The notes under the pieces are model-generated. The model searched no databases and was not told the DNA's origin. It was given only the letters and a program-made list of their open reading frames with translations. A DNA stretch of 64,000 nucleotides. It comes from Stachybotrys elegans. Lineage: Eukaryota > Ascomycota > Sordariomycetes > Hypocreales > Stachybotryaceae. The position numbers were made by a program, and so were the translations under genes. The DNA is taken from the NCBI GenBank assembly GCA_020746835.1, contig JAGPNK010000009.1:496001-560000 (forward strand). The letters run 5' to 3'. Shown piece by piece: positions 36,956-48,678 of the stretch (position 1 is its first letter; every line of letters starts with the position of its first letter).

Positions 36956-39583
36956 ATGACCGACGTCCCAAGCTCCCCGTCCCGCCGCCGCCCTCGCCTC
37001 CCGTCTTCCTCCTCGCCCGCCTCATCCGCCTCGCCCTCGTCGACGCCGAAGCGTCCCAAGATCAGCGATAAGCCGAAACCCATCATGGCGACCGCCGCGG
37101 TCAAGGGCAAGCTTCCCGAGAGAATTGACCTAACCGGCCGTCCCTCTGCCTTTCAGCCACATGTCGGCGCCAAGAAGCTCGTCATCAAGAATCTGCGCAA
37201 GCCGGACGGCCGGGACACCAGAGTAGAGGAATACTATGCGCGTACCGAGAAGGACCTAGAGGAGGCCATCCAGGCCATCCTCTCCAGCAGACGTCCCGCC
37301 GTTCCCCTCGAGAAGCTTTACAGAGGTATCGAGGATATCTGCAGGAACGGCAACGCCGACAAGCTGTGTCGCATGATGAAGGGACGTATAGAGGCCCACC
37401 TCCAGAGGGAAGTTCTGCCACGGATTGACCGTGCCGCTGGTACCTCGAACGTGGCGGTTCTGCGGAACGTGTTGGCAGAGTGGAAAACATGGAACTCCCA
37501 GGCTGTAGGTTCCCCAAAGCCTGTCGCTGCACTTCTCCCCGACTAAAACACCACAATAGCTCTTACTTCGCTCGACGTTCAGCTTTCTCGACCGCACCTA
37601 CTTGCTCCGCGAGTCCCAGCCATCATTGAACGACATCGCCATCACGCAATTCCGCAGGATGGCATTTCCCTCGCAGCCCCAGGTTTACCAGAACGCGCCT
37701 GGCAAGAAAGCCGTAGAAGGCATCTGTGACTTGGTCGAGGCCGATCGGCGGGGTGACGATAGCATGGACTCTGCTCTCCTACGAGACTCCACCATGATGC
37801 TTCATGTTCTGGGAGTCTATGTCAGCCACTTCGAGCCTGTATTCCTAAGTCTTTCCGCTGCCTACTTTGATGAGTTTGCCAAGTCGAGAAGCACGTCAAG
37901 CCTCAGGGAGTACATCTCGGCTTGCGAGCGGCTGCTGCAGAGGGAGGATGATCGATGCATGGCCTACAACCTGGACAGTTCTACCGAGAAGCAACTCTTG
38001 GATTCGGCGCACAAGATTCTCATAGAGGACTACTCGGAGAAGCTGCTTGACAAGGACAGCATGTCCAAGCTGCTGCAAGACCGAAACGTCGAGGCCATGA
38101 AGGGCCTGTACAGCTTGCTTCGACTATCCGATATCCACAAGAAGATGAGGGCACCTTGGGAGCTGTTCATTAAAGAGACCGGTGCCTCCATCATTGGCGA
38201 CAAAGAAAGAGGAGATGACATGGTTCTTCGTCTACTTGATCTTCGTCGGCTCTTGGACCTGATGATCCGAGATGCTTTCGGCAAGAATGACGACTTCTTA
38301 TGGAGTATGAGAGATGCCTTTGGCAGGTTCATGAATGACAGAACCGTTGCAGCTTGCTGGAGCAGCGGAACAGCCAAGATTGGCGAGATGACTGCCAAAT
38401 ACATCGACATGCTTATGCGGGGCGGAATCAAGGCGCTCCCTAAAGAGATGTTATCGGATGTCAAAGACAGAGCCACTGCTGAAAAGGAAGGCCAAGCCAG
38501 CACTGCTGATGAAGATGCCGAGCTCGACCGACAGCTCGATCAAGCTCTTGAACTTTTCCGTTTCATCGAGGGAAAGGATGCATTTGAAGCTTTCTACAAG
38601 AAGGATCTTGCCCGCCGGCTGCTCATGGGCCGCAGCGCCAGCCGTGATGCTGAGCGCAACATGTTGACCAAGCTCCGGAGCGAGTGCGGCTCAAACTTTA
38701 CTCATAACCTGGAGCAAATGTTTAAGGATCAGGAACTGGCCAAAGACGAGATGGAGTCGTACGAGGTATCACGCAAGGCAAGTTCTGGGCGACAGTCTGC
38801 TTTAGACTTGAATGTCATGATCCTGTCCGCCGCCGCATGGCCGACTTATCCTGACGTGCGCCTCAATGTACCCGACGAGGTTGCCACTGAGATGGAGCAG
38901 TTCGACGCATACTACAGGAAGCAGCACACTGGACGAACATTGACGTGGAAGCACTCCCTTGCCCATTGTGCTATCAAGGCAGTCTTTCCCAGGGGAACTA
39001 AAGAGCTGCTTGTCTCAGCCTTCCAGGGGACCGTTTTGATGCTCTTCAACAGCGTACCAGCTGATGGATTCCTCTCGTATGAGCAAATATCCACGTCGAC
39101 AGGCCTCCAGGGTGATGATCTAGTGCGTACGCTTCAATCGCTGGCATGTGGCAAGATCCGAGTTCTTGTCAAACATCCCAAGGGTCGCGACGTGAACAAG
39201 ACGGATACGTTTACCTACAACAAGGGTTTCTCCGATCTCAAGTACCGCATCAAGATCAACCAGATTCAGCTCAAGGAGACCAAGGAAGAGAACAAGGCAA
39301 CCTACGAACGGATCGCGCAGGACCGTCGGTTCGAGACGCAGGCTGCCATTGTTCGAATCATGAAGAGCAGAAAGACGATGGGTCATTCTGACCTGGTGGC
39401 CGAGGTCATCAACCTGACAAAGAAGAGAGGCAGTGTTGAGCCAGCCGAAATCAAGAAGGAGATAGAGAGGTCAGTTTCTATTGCATTGCTTTACCCTGGA
39501 AATCTGCTAACCACCCTTGTTGCAGTCTCATCGAGAAGGACTATCTGGAGCGAGAGGGTAATGCTTACACATACTTGGCGTAA
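36956..39583 (+). CDS. cul4: Cullin-4, scaffold of CRL4 ubiquitin ligase
   Basis: Exons 36956-37504, 37560-39469 and 39526-39583, with 55- and 56-bp introns; 838 residues. The N-terminal ~45 residues are Ser/Pro/Arg-rich. KKLVIKNLR followed by EEYYARTEKDLEEAI is the start of a CUL4-type cullin (binds DDB1 in the family). Cullin repeats follow, including FSFLDRTYLLRES across the first junction. The cullin homology domain has LARRLLMGRSASRDAERNML-like sequence and TGRTLTWKHSL. The C-terminal winged helix contains IVRIMKSRKTMGHSDLV, with the Lys expected to carry NEDD8, and the last exon ends IEKDYLEREGNAYTYLA, the canonical cullin end. In Neurospora, CUL4-DDB1 is needed for heterochromatin; that role here is inference. 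Confidence 0.9.
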
Positions 39584-39781
39584 CGATGAATGGATTCATG
39601 ACATTGTACTTTTCTTCAATACTTGGTCTAACTTGGCATTGCCACACGACAGTACTTGGGCAATGCGACCCCAAGATTTTTGTTTTCGGACACGATGATG
39701 TAGGCTGAATGCGATTATTGCCAATATCCTAGTGTTCATTGAACAACCTCGCACGCTCATCTACTCGCCGTCTCCGGCAGC

Positions 39782-41861
39782 TCACATGTAGTAGTCCAAT
39801 GGCAGGTCCAGCCATTCGCACTGCTCGAGATGTCGGAACCCAGTCACGGATTCCCGAGGCCAATCGAGCACCATCAGCTGCATATTGCCCTTGACTGAAG
39901 GCTCCCACTTTGTCTTTGACGGCACATTCGGCCCTCGTCCCCAGGCAAAAGCGGTCCATCTATCCAGCACTTCTTTTTGGAACTGCTCATCACCGTCCTC
40001 GTCGCGATACTCGAGACCCGACCGCCTGAGATTTCCGAAAGCATAATACAGCTCTCCCGAATGGCAGTTCAGATAGCCTATCTCGGCAGCTGGGTCTCCG
40101 AAGGGGTGTGCAGGACTCTTGGGCGCTTCGCAGATGTCCAGACCGGGCCAGCCGGCCATCTGATAGGTTCTCTCAAACTCGTAGTAGTAGACCTTGTCAA
40201 ACACGCCGTTCTCTAGGCCGGCGTACGTGGTGGCCTGGTCGATGCAGCGATACATGGCGTCGGTGGCCAGCTCCGCGCCCATCCTGTACGCAGCCAGCGT
40301 GCGGTTGGCAAGGGGCTCGTAGGGGTACAGCGATTGCGGAGGATCTGGCAGGCCTTGCGTGGTCAGCCATGTCGTGTCGCCGGTGCTGACGTTGACGGGG
40401 TAGGAGATGAATGGCGCGCCATCCTGAGCTGCGATTCCTATCATGAGCTCGATTGGCTGCCTCGAGCCCTCCAGCGGCAGCTCATCCGTAGTCAAATACG
40501 TGCCGTCTACCACAAGATAACGGGCCCTGGTAGATAGGGTCGTCAAGGTGCCTGCATCGACCTCGCGCAGGCAGTCCACTTGGACGGCAGCGTCCGAGCA
40601 GCCAGTCAGCTCCAAGATGGCTTTCGCAGCGACCTCGACTTCTTCCTCGATGGTGTAGTACTTGGAGTACGTCGTTCCGTAAGCGAGACCTCCAAGGTTG
40701 CTCATGAGAATGACGCCCGAGAACTTGCCCTGCGCCTTGGGGGACGCCATGATGGCTCGGGCAGACCCCGCGCCCGCCGACTGTCCAAACACGGTGATGC
40801 GATCGGGATCACCTCCAAAGTCGCGGATGTTTGCGCGCACCCAATCGAGCGCCAGGATTTGGTCCGCCAAGCCATAGTTACCGTTGGTAACGCCGTCGTC
40901 GAGAGCGAGGTAGCCCAGGGTGGAGAGACGGTAGTTGATGGCAACCAAGACGACGTCGCCGCGCGACACCATGTTCCCGCCGTCAAAGAGCTGGTCGCTC
41001 GACGTTCCACCCTCCAGCGCGCCGCCGTGGATCCAGAACAGGACGGGCTTCAGCCGCTTGGGCGAACTGCACTTCTGCGGCAGGTAGGGCGTCCAAATGT
41101 TTAGGAACAGACAGTCCTCGGAGCCGCTGCCGTACTGCACGCACTGCTCTGCGTAGCTGAGAGCCGAAGTCTGGCCATGGGAGCCTTTGAAGAGCTGTGG
41201 GTATGTGAACCTCTTTGGCTCGGGGGCGTACCGTACGCCGAGGAAGCGGAAGCTCAGACGGTCACGGAAACTGGCATGCTCGGGTTAGCCGTCCACTCGG
41301 AGCAACATAGCATGGCCACTTACCCGACGAGTTCTTCATTGTTCGAAGATACAATCGTCTGCCACTCCTCTGCGGTATCTTGGAACGACGGGTCGGAGAA
41401 GGGCGCCGTCTGCGTGCACAGGACGGGCAACTCGGCAGACGCCTCGGCTTCCACCACCTCGCCAGACGCAGACAGAGCCTGTGGCGCTCTAGACTCTGGC
41501 GCAACCCAGATTTCTGGCGACTTTTCGAACAGTCCTTTGGTCGTGATCTGCGTCACTGCCGCGTCTATGCTTGCAGCGCCCAAGGCAGGTTTCCACAGCT
41601 CCTCTCCCAGCGCACGGCATGAAGCAACAGCTTCTTCGAAGGAATGTTTGCGCGAGAGATACAGAGCGCTAAATGTCTCCGCCGAGCCTCCAGGTCCTAT
41701 GCTTTGTCAGTACGAGCTGTGGATTTGGCGGTGTTGCCGGTTCGCCCACCTTCTAGGTCATTGTCTATCAGAATGGTGATATCTGAACGAAGACTACGCG
41801 GTGAAGGCACTGCAAGAACCGCGCCGACCAGAGCGGCGTAAAGGAACCGAAGGCGCGCCAT
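39782..41861 (-). CDS. Secreted type-B carboxylesterase/lipase
   Basis: Alpha/beta hydrolase that cleaves carboxyl esters, predicted extracellular. Exons 41750-41861, 41324-41696 and 39782-41270, with two 53-bp introns; 657 residues. The N-terminus MARLRFLYAALVGAVLAVP is a good signal peptide. After a poorly conserved stretch of about 130 residues come the type-B landmarks: RFLGVRYAPEPKRF, SEDCLFLNIW, oxyanion-hole HGGALEGG, nucleophile elbow FGQSAGAGS and the catalytic-His region CHSGELYYAFG. The N-terminal extension between signal peptide and catalytic fold is longer than in many cholinesterase-like enzymes. A TATA-like element lies about 50 bp upstream. It sits tail-to-tail with cul4 and next to a pectate lyase on the same strand, suggesting a secreted, plant-material-directed role. 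Substrate unknown. Confidence 0.88.
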
Positions 41862-42847
41862 TGTCCACAGTGTCTCCTCATCGTGTACATCGCGCCGCCC
41901 TCGGGGACTTCTTATACAGCGCCGGTTAAACAGCAGCAGCAAGGGACATCAGCCTAGCTGTTAGCATCATGAGTTCGGATCCGCATATCCGATCTATTAG
42001 GCATTGTGAATCGGCATCGCATCGCATACATAGCGCGTTCATGCGAGTCGAAGCATGGCACTGTTTAGGCTAAATAGATCTGCAGTAGTTCATGATGGTA
42101 TAGCCGGCGATCGATTCGAGGTCTGGACTGCGGGGTGGCTAAGATATCGTGGAATTGCGGGCAAGCTTAACATCTCGCTTGGTGGTATCCGCATCCCGTA
42201 CTAAGTTGCAGGGTTAAGCCTGATTCCAAGGCTTTCCACGGATACGGGCAACTGTTTGTATGACAGGCACACAAACAAGCAGTAGGCGGAGATCAGATCT
42301 TCCAGGGCCAGATAGTTCTCATTTCCCGGTCTTCTTGGTAGCAGGGCCAAGTGCCTGTCGATAGTTGGTTGAGCATGTGGAAACAGGTCAAGTGTCGGAG
42401 GCAAGAGGATATGTTTGAGTTGTGAGAGTTGGTTGGGCTACATGGAGTCGGTTGGTTCCTTCAAACTCAAACACTCTTCAGTCAAATAAGCACTTATTTA
42501 CTATGCAACCCACGGCAACAACCACGTGGTGCTGGTTACCTATCTGCGCCACGAATAGTACTTTCGAAAGCATCCAAGAATAGGTCAAAAGTCTATTGTC
42601 CACCAATCATCACTCTTGATCTTGTGTAGCTGGGATACTATACAGCAAGAGGTGCGATTTAACTCCGCGTTAAATGGGACAGTATCAGGCATGTTGTTGT
42701 GCAGGTATTTGGTCTCATTCATTGAAGATATCCGTCCAAACTGAAGTTAAATGTTTCTTCAGCTCCCATAGCCCGCTCCATAGTCTCCATGAGCATGAAG
42801 TCAGCGCGATAGCCAACGCTGGAACCTCCCTGTTACTTCCAGAAAAT
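41862..42847. other. Intergenic between carboxylesterase and pectate lyase
   Basis: No gene seen. It holds the esterase promoter and the pectate lyase 3' flank. Confidence 0.6.
41911..41916 (-). promoter_or_regulatory. TATA-like box of carboxylesterase gene
   Basis: TATAAG on the minus strand, about 50 bp upstream of the ATG at 41861. Position and orientation suit a core promoter element. Confidence 0.45.
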
Positions 42848-44121
42848 TTAGAAAGATAGCCTGGCACCGGCCTGGTTAGGGACGGTGTTGGCGACAGCGC
42901 TGGCGCCAAGAAGGCTGTAGCTGTACGGGGGAGAGCTGGGGCTCATGGATCCCTGGGGAGCATCGTTGAGACCGCCGCCAAGGTTGACATCGAACAAAGC
43001 AACGGAGCTGTAGAAGGTTGGTCTCAGTAATGAAATGATGGATCGTGTTCATTGGGAAGCTTGGCTTACCCCTTCTCGTCGGAGTCACGGCTGGTGACAG
43101 CAACTGGGGAGTTGCGGAAGACTGAGCTCTGGAGAAGAGCTTGAGCACCCATTCGAGAGTTGACACCACTGACAGAGACACTAAACTCTTGTAAATAATC
43201 GCGTAACACTGCCTCAAGGACCGGGGAACTCACGTGTCATAGTAGTTGTTATAGATGTGGGCAGTTCCAAAGCGCAAAAGAGGGGTTCGCGAGCCAACGT
43301 TCTTCCAGTAATTGTTGGCATATGTAACACGAAGCTTGCCCTTGTCTTCGCTGGAATTGCTGTCGCTGTGGCCAACAAGACTGGCCTTGTGGTGGTCATG
43401 GAAGTAGTTGTACGAGAAGGTGAGGTAGTCGGCGCCGTGGCTAGCATCCAGGAGGCCATCGTAGTAGTCCTTGTCCGCGACTAGGGCAGAGCTGAGCTCG
43501 TTATGGTCGACCCATACATTGGTGCTGGCCTGCGACGAGTTGGCTACTGTCATGTACGATCTCCGGCCAAGAAGGGGGGTTCAGCTTACATCGATAGAGA
43601 TGGCGTCACCGTTCTCGGCAACAACATTGGAGATCTTGAGGTTTCGGACAATGACGTTCTTCTGACGTCGGATGTAGAGTCCAATATTGTTGAAGCCTGT
43701 CACTTGTCAACTAGCTGAAAAGACCATAAACGCTCCCATTAACGTACCGGCACCTGGAAGGCCAATGACAGACTTGTTGCTGCCGATGCGGACCTTGGCG
43801 TTGCCAGAAATGACACCCTTAACCACGACGATGCGGGCAGAGGTATCTTTCTCGTCCACAGCCTGGGTGAACTGAGCAAGCGTCGATACGGTGGTGACAG
43901 TACCGCCAGAACCGCCCTTGGTGCTGGAAGGATGGTCAATTGGAGTGGGTTGGGGGACAGATGTGAGCAACGAACCCGCCGTTCAGGGTAGCATAGCCCA
44001 GGTTTGCCGCCTCGGAGATTGATGCTCTCTTCTCGAACGAGTGGGTTGCATCATCGACGGTAGGTGTAGGAGTCGCGGCGGCGATGGCGACAAGGCCAGC
44101 GAGTACGGAGAGAAACTTCAT
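42848..44121 (-). CDS. Secreted pectate lyase, polysaccharide lyase family 1
   Basis: Cleaves de-esterified pectin by beta-elimination with Ca2+; extracellular. Six exons: 43976-44121, 43748-43923, 43590-43696, 43234-43529, 43070-43168 and 42848-43007; 327 residues, the usual size. The five introns are 51-65 bp. The N-terminus MKFLSVLAGLVAIAAATPTP is a signal peptide, followed by a KR site (SFEKRA) that could be a propeptide cleavage site. Beta-helix landmarks are NVIVRNLKIS, NVWVDHNELSS (the vWiDH motif with Ca2+-binding Asp), DYYDGLLDASHGADYLTFSYN in outline, and SRTPLLRFGTAHIYNN, containing the RxPxxR catalytic Arg pattern. Intron 1 uses a non-consensus GTTCGT donor. A TATA box lies about 100 bp upstream. 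All key residues appear present. Confidence 0.93.
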
Positions 44122-45095
44122 CGCAGCTGTTCAAGGGCTTTCGGCGATGTGTTTGAGACAAGATGGAAAGAGGTGTGGTAGACAAGTATAAGGCTTTAGT
44201 TCATAAGGCGCAATGGCGATTTATATACACGAACATTCCCTCGTGCACAGCATACGCTTCCACTCACTCGAAGCTTCTTCGTTTTTACTTGTTGACCCCC
44301 CTGCCAGGCACACATCAACTTGCAGCACAGTCACAAAAGGAATTGATCCACGAATCACCACTTCGACAGAAGCCGAACTGCCGTCTTCCAGGTTCGTAGA
44401 TGCCGTTCCGCGCACGGTGGGATCGTGGAGTTGAGCAACAAGGTCGAAGCAGACGGACGGGGTATTTTTTCCGCGAACCATGGGACTGCCAACCCAACCC
44501 CTGTGCAAATCAGGGGGTTGTTTCCAAAACACGACATGGGGGATGCCATCTCCTGGTTGGTGATCTAGAGATTGGTAACGGTTGTGCGGATGATCAGAGA
44601 ATGCAGCATGCAATGTTAGTCACACTGAAACTGGAAAGGGGGAAGGTGGGAGCGCAAAAAGTTGTGGAAACGGGTTCTGTCATTGGGCGCAAGCTGACAT
44701 TGAGGAGGCCGAATACCACCACAATGGCAGGCACGATATCACTACCAGATATGGCGCGAGCACAGATAGGCACAACTGTGGTGGCACTGAGTTGTGCTGT
44801 AGACAAGTTCAGTTCTCATTCTGTACGGAGGGGAAGGGAGTTTCAGGGTTTCTCCGCCAATGAGAAGTCTCCTCCCACAACCCAAATCTGAGTTGAATCC
44901 CGTGCCTGCGGGCGCGGAACCCCGATGCCGTGAAAGGATAGCATCGCGTGGCTATCAGGGTTGCTCAATTTCTTTGGGCCAATGACGATTGTCCAGACTT
45001 TTGTCCTATACCCAGCCAGCTGTGGGGGAGGGGGGGACAGCGTTTGACCTCGGCCAGGTTTCCCCAAGAAAATCTCACTTACAGCAGCAACAACA
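44122..45095. other. Intergenic between pectate lyase and S9-like gene
   Basis: Contains the pectate lyase promoter. A 163-codon plus-strand ORF (44400-44891) shows no domain or signal and is treated as chance. Confidence 0.5.
44220..44227 (-). promoter_or_regulatory. TATA box of pectate lyase gene
   Basis: TATATAAA on the minus strand, about 100 bp upstream of the pectate lyase ATG (44121). Good match and spacing for a regulated fungal promoter. Confidence 0.55.
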
Positions 45096-47151
45096 TCACA
45101 GTAGCGTCTGCCTCCACCACTGCTCCTCTTCCTCAAGGCACAAGGCGGCGGATGCAGGAGCGCTGAAGATGTGTTCATCGCCCGTTATCTCGACAAGCTT
45201 GGCTTCGGAGCCGCTCTTGTGCAGCGCATCGGCCATAAGCCTCGCCTGTTCGATGGATACAATGGTGTTCGTCTTGCCATGTATCAGCAACACGGGTGCT
45301 TGGATCCGGTCTGCGTAGAACAATGGGCTGCGCTCACGGTATACGCAATCTCTCCTTGCGTCGTCGCTCGCGGATACAAGTGCAGACGCCAAAACAGATT
45401 CCCGTTTATCCGTCGTGTAGTGGAACCGCTTCAGGTCGCTGATGCCGCTGATGCAAGCACCGCCCGCAAACATGGACGGATAGCGCACAAGTGCTTGCAG
45501 CGCAGTATACCCGCCCGCGCCACATCCAATGACGCCGACGCCGTCATGCTTGACCAGGCCAGTCTGTATCAAGTGTCGCGCGCACTCAGCTAGGTCGTCG
45601 GCATCGATGATGCCCCATTGGCCAAACACCTTTCGTCTATACGTCATACCGTATCCTCCAGATGAGCCGGTCGGATCTACTGTGAAGCACGCAAAGCCTC
45701 GCGATGTAAAGAACTGTATTCTCGGTGTAAGACCACAGCCTCGAAATCCAGTAGGGTCACTGCTGACCGAAATGATCAACGCTGGGAAATCTCCCACAGG
45801 CGCTATGGAGTTGGGGTTTCGCGGCATCCAAAGGCACCCGTGCATGGTCCTCAAGGGTGCGCCTGTGGGTTGTATCGTCATTCTCTCAAGTGATGGTAAT
45901 AAGGTTTGAGGATGTACAGCATCTGTTGATGTCCGAATAACCTTCCCGGCATCTGGGGTATAAATGTCGACCTCGTACAAGGCTACTGTGCTCCTCGTGC
46001 CAGTCGCAATGACAAGAGCGCTCGACTCGCTTAGGCGGGCCACGGCGTCGCGCCTGATAAGGCACATGGCATCAGGGCCCGCCAGAATCCCACAAGCTCC
46101 AGTCGCCAAGTCTATACAGACGAGCTGACAGACGCCATACCGCGCAACTGAGGCAACGAGGTGCCGCTCAGATAAGGGAGCATATGTTCGGCTACATGAT
46201 AGTCAGTACGTGTTGTCATGTCCAGACTTTTTGGCCGTTCCACTCGCCTGCCTTCGAAAAGATGGATTCCGCCGATTTCGGCATTCTCCAAACACGGGGC
46301 TCGAATCTGGGCGGCGACACTGGCTCCCGGTTGGACTCTGAATAGTTGGCGATGCTCTCCTTCCTCTTTGCAGAAGAATAGCGAGCCATCAGGGCTCCAT
46401 CGCGGCTCAGCTACGCTTTCGCGCTCATGTCCTGCGATGAGTTCGATATTGCTGATAAGACCCCTTGGATCCCAAAGAGCAGTATATAGCTGGGCTGCAT
46501 CAAACGGCTGGCTGAGGTCATTCCACTCCACCCAGGCAATCTTGGTGCCATCGTAGCTAAAATTTGGCGAGCTGTAGAACTCAGCTGTCCGTGTCAGGAT
46601 GCTGACTTGTCCAGAGTCCGCATGGATGGCGACAAGGCGGTTCCGAATCCGCTTAGGCGAGCCATGTGTGCGGTCCTCTTCAATGCCAAGCACCCATTGG
46701 GATGTCATATTGGCTGCAAATCCAGAATAACGAAGCAAGGGGTGTGCGGCTAGGACAGTTATACTGCTGTCATTGGGATCCAGGACACAGACTGTGCCGT
46801 CTTTATTGGAGAAGATGAGGCGGTCATCGGAGAGGACATCGAAGGCAGTGTGGCCATACTCATCAGTTTTGCTGCTCATGCTGTAAGACGGCGGCAACAC
46901 CTCGACGAGTCCATCATGTGTGATCTCCATAAGAGTGATTCTGCCATCCAGCTGCGTCTCCGTGAAGAAGGCGCGCCCTGACTTGATCTATTGCATCTCG
47001 GTCAGCACATATGAGGACAGCCCTTTGGCCATCAGCCGGCGAGACTTACATTGACTCGGGGTGAGGATATCACCCTCGTCCTGGCCGTAGCAGCCTCGCA
47101 CGAGAGAGGAGACTTCCAACGGGCATACTGGACAATTTCCTTCATCGTCAT
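45096..47151 (-). CDS. S9 prolyl-oligopeptidase-like protein lacking catalytic Ser and Asp
   Basis: Exons 47050-47151, 46248-46987 and 45096-46191; 645 residues. The domain order is that of S9C acylaminoacyl-peptidase-like enzymes: an N-terminal beta-propeller (WKSPLS start, NFSYDGTKIAWVEWN, PRWSPDGSLFF) and a C-terminal alpha/beta-hydrolase (DPTGSSGGYGMTYR). The nucleophile elbow, normally GGSAGGY, reads GCGAGGY: the Ser position is Gly (codon 45519-45521, residue about 505). The acid, normally HGxxD, reads HGKTN (Asn codon 45267-45269, about 589). The His is kept (45171-45173, about 621). The frame is otherwise intact, so this looks like a pseudoenzyme rather than a decayed gene. The second intron (46192-46247) uses a GC donor (AG|GCGAGT) with a TACTGAC branch; only this choice keeps frame. 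Start ATG 47151 (MTMKEIVQY) is the first in frame. Confidence 0.78.
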
Positions 47152-48678
47152 GCTGTCTGATCAAGCCGTCAGGTTGGGCGTCGACTGGCCGAGAATAGAC
47201 AAAACGCATTTGCTTTCGTCATAAAGTCGTACAGACACGCGCGGCAATTGCGACTATTTACGGTGGGGGAAGCATGAGCCGCGGGCGCTGTCAAGACTGT
47301 CGGTTTCCGCCCCCATTTTGTAGACTGGGAGTCGCATGACGATGCCGGAGTGAGATAGATGTGGTAGAGGCCGGCAATATCGACAGAGTAGGTATGCGCC
47401 GCCTATCCCTCGTTGCGTTGGGGGCGATACACTACTGCAAGAGTCCATATGATGAGATGATGCGACGGACGTACAGCCATGGGCGGGCGAGGATACCGGG
47501 CTGGTTTTGCAGGTTACCGCCACCTGCTTACTCGGGCATACAGTTCTCTATCTTGGACCCCGTCCAGTTTTGCATTCGCGTCAAGATGGAGTCTCTGAAG
47601 TTCCGTTGGTTTGGGGGCGGATGGACGCCTCGACCACTAAAACGTACAGTTCACGGCATTAGCTTCGGATGCAATGCCAAAACCAGACGGGCTCTTGTTC
47701 GGGCTGATGTTGGTTGGCGCCAAGAAGGGTAAACATTGCTGAGTGATACGGCGTTGCCGCTTTGCAGACTTTCCTTGGAGGATGTCAAGGTGAACATGCG
47801 GATGACTTGGCGAGGTGCAGTTGGATCAAACAGGTGCTACGAATAGTACACACTTACTAAGGTACATGCACCTCGTACAATTACAGGGAGGTACTACCTA
47901 GGTAAGGTAGGTAGGTGGTGACGGCTCTTCATTGGCCACTTGCTAGGTGCTGGAAGGTGCTACGGGTTCTGTCGCAGCCGACCCAACCTTCCCTCTGGAG
48001 ATGGCGGGTACCTAAGTTTGGAACCCTGGACTCTGTGTGAGGCTGATGATCACGTGGTGTGTGTAAGATTAGATTTATGATGAGCGGGAAAAAAGAACAG
48101 TACATACTCGTGCATATGAACAACGACGGTTACTCAGACATTTTCAGATGACATCACTCATTGGCCGGAGCCAGAGAACAACGAGGCAGCGGAAGCCCTC
48201 AGACATGTGACGGCTGTGGCTGCGGATGGTGCCGTGGCCGCGTCTGGCCAGAAATGCGTAATACAGACGCAGACGCGCACAAGAAGCTTTCCATCCCTCG
48301 CTCCGTTGCCTCACCAAGCACTCAGGCCCTGACGCTAGCACATCATCGTCACGGGCAGAAGAGAGAAGAAAAAAAGTGACCTATATCTCCTAGACAAGCA
48401 TACTCTGATAGAAGTCCTAGCATTTCCGCCAGGTACATATAGCTACATTCCATACGTCATAGCTCTTCCGTAGTGATTCATCTAGGGAAGGGTTGAAAGT
48501 TACTTCTTGTACCGACCTAAATTGAGGGGCATATGGGTCGAATACATTGGACATAGCCGAAAAGTCTGAAATCGCTCACTTTAGCAGCCGTCCATTAAAA
48601 TCTTGTCGCATATCGTCTTTTTGTTCTCTTCAACCACAACGACGGCACCTACGACAACCAATCTTCATCTCGCCCAAG
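47152..48678. other. Intergenic, divergent upstream region of S9-like and ade12-like genes
   Basis: No supported gene. Near 47895-47921 there is a cluster of TACCTAGGTA and GGTAGGTA motifs, a short palindrome-rich repeat also seen once near 26440. The 123-codon plus ORF at 47361-47732 has no recognisable features. Confidence 0.5.

Noticed and set aside
40580..41104. 174-codon ORF antisense to the carboxylesterase
   Set aside because: Shadow frame of a GC-rich gene; the sense strand has catalytic motifs.
44400..44891. 163-codon plus ORF upstream of the pectate lyase
   Set aside because: Lies in the promoter region, no domain or signal, and overlapping ORFs in other frames are similar in length.
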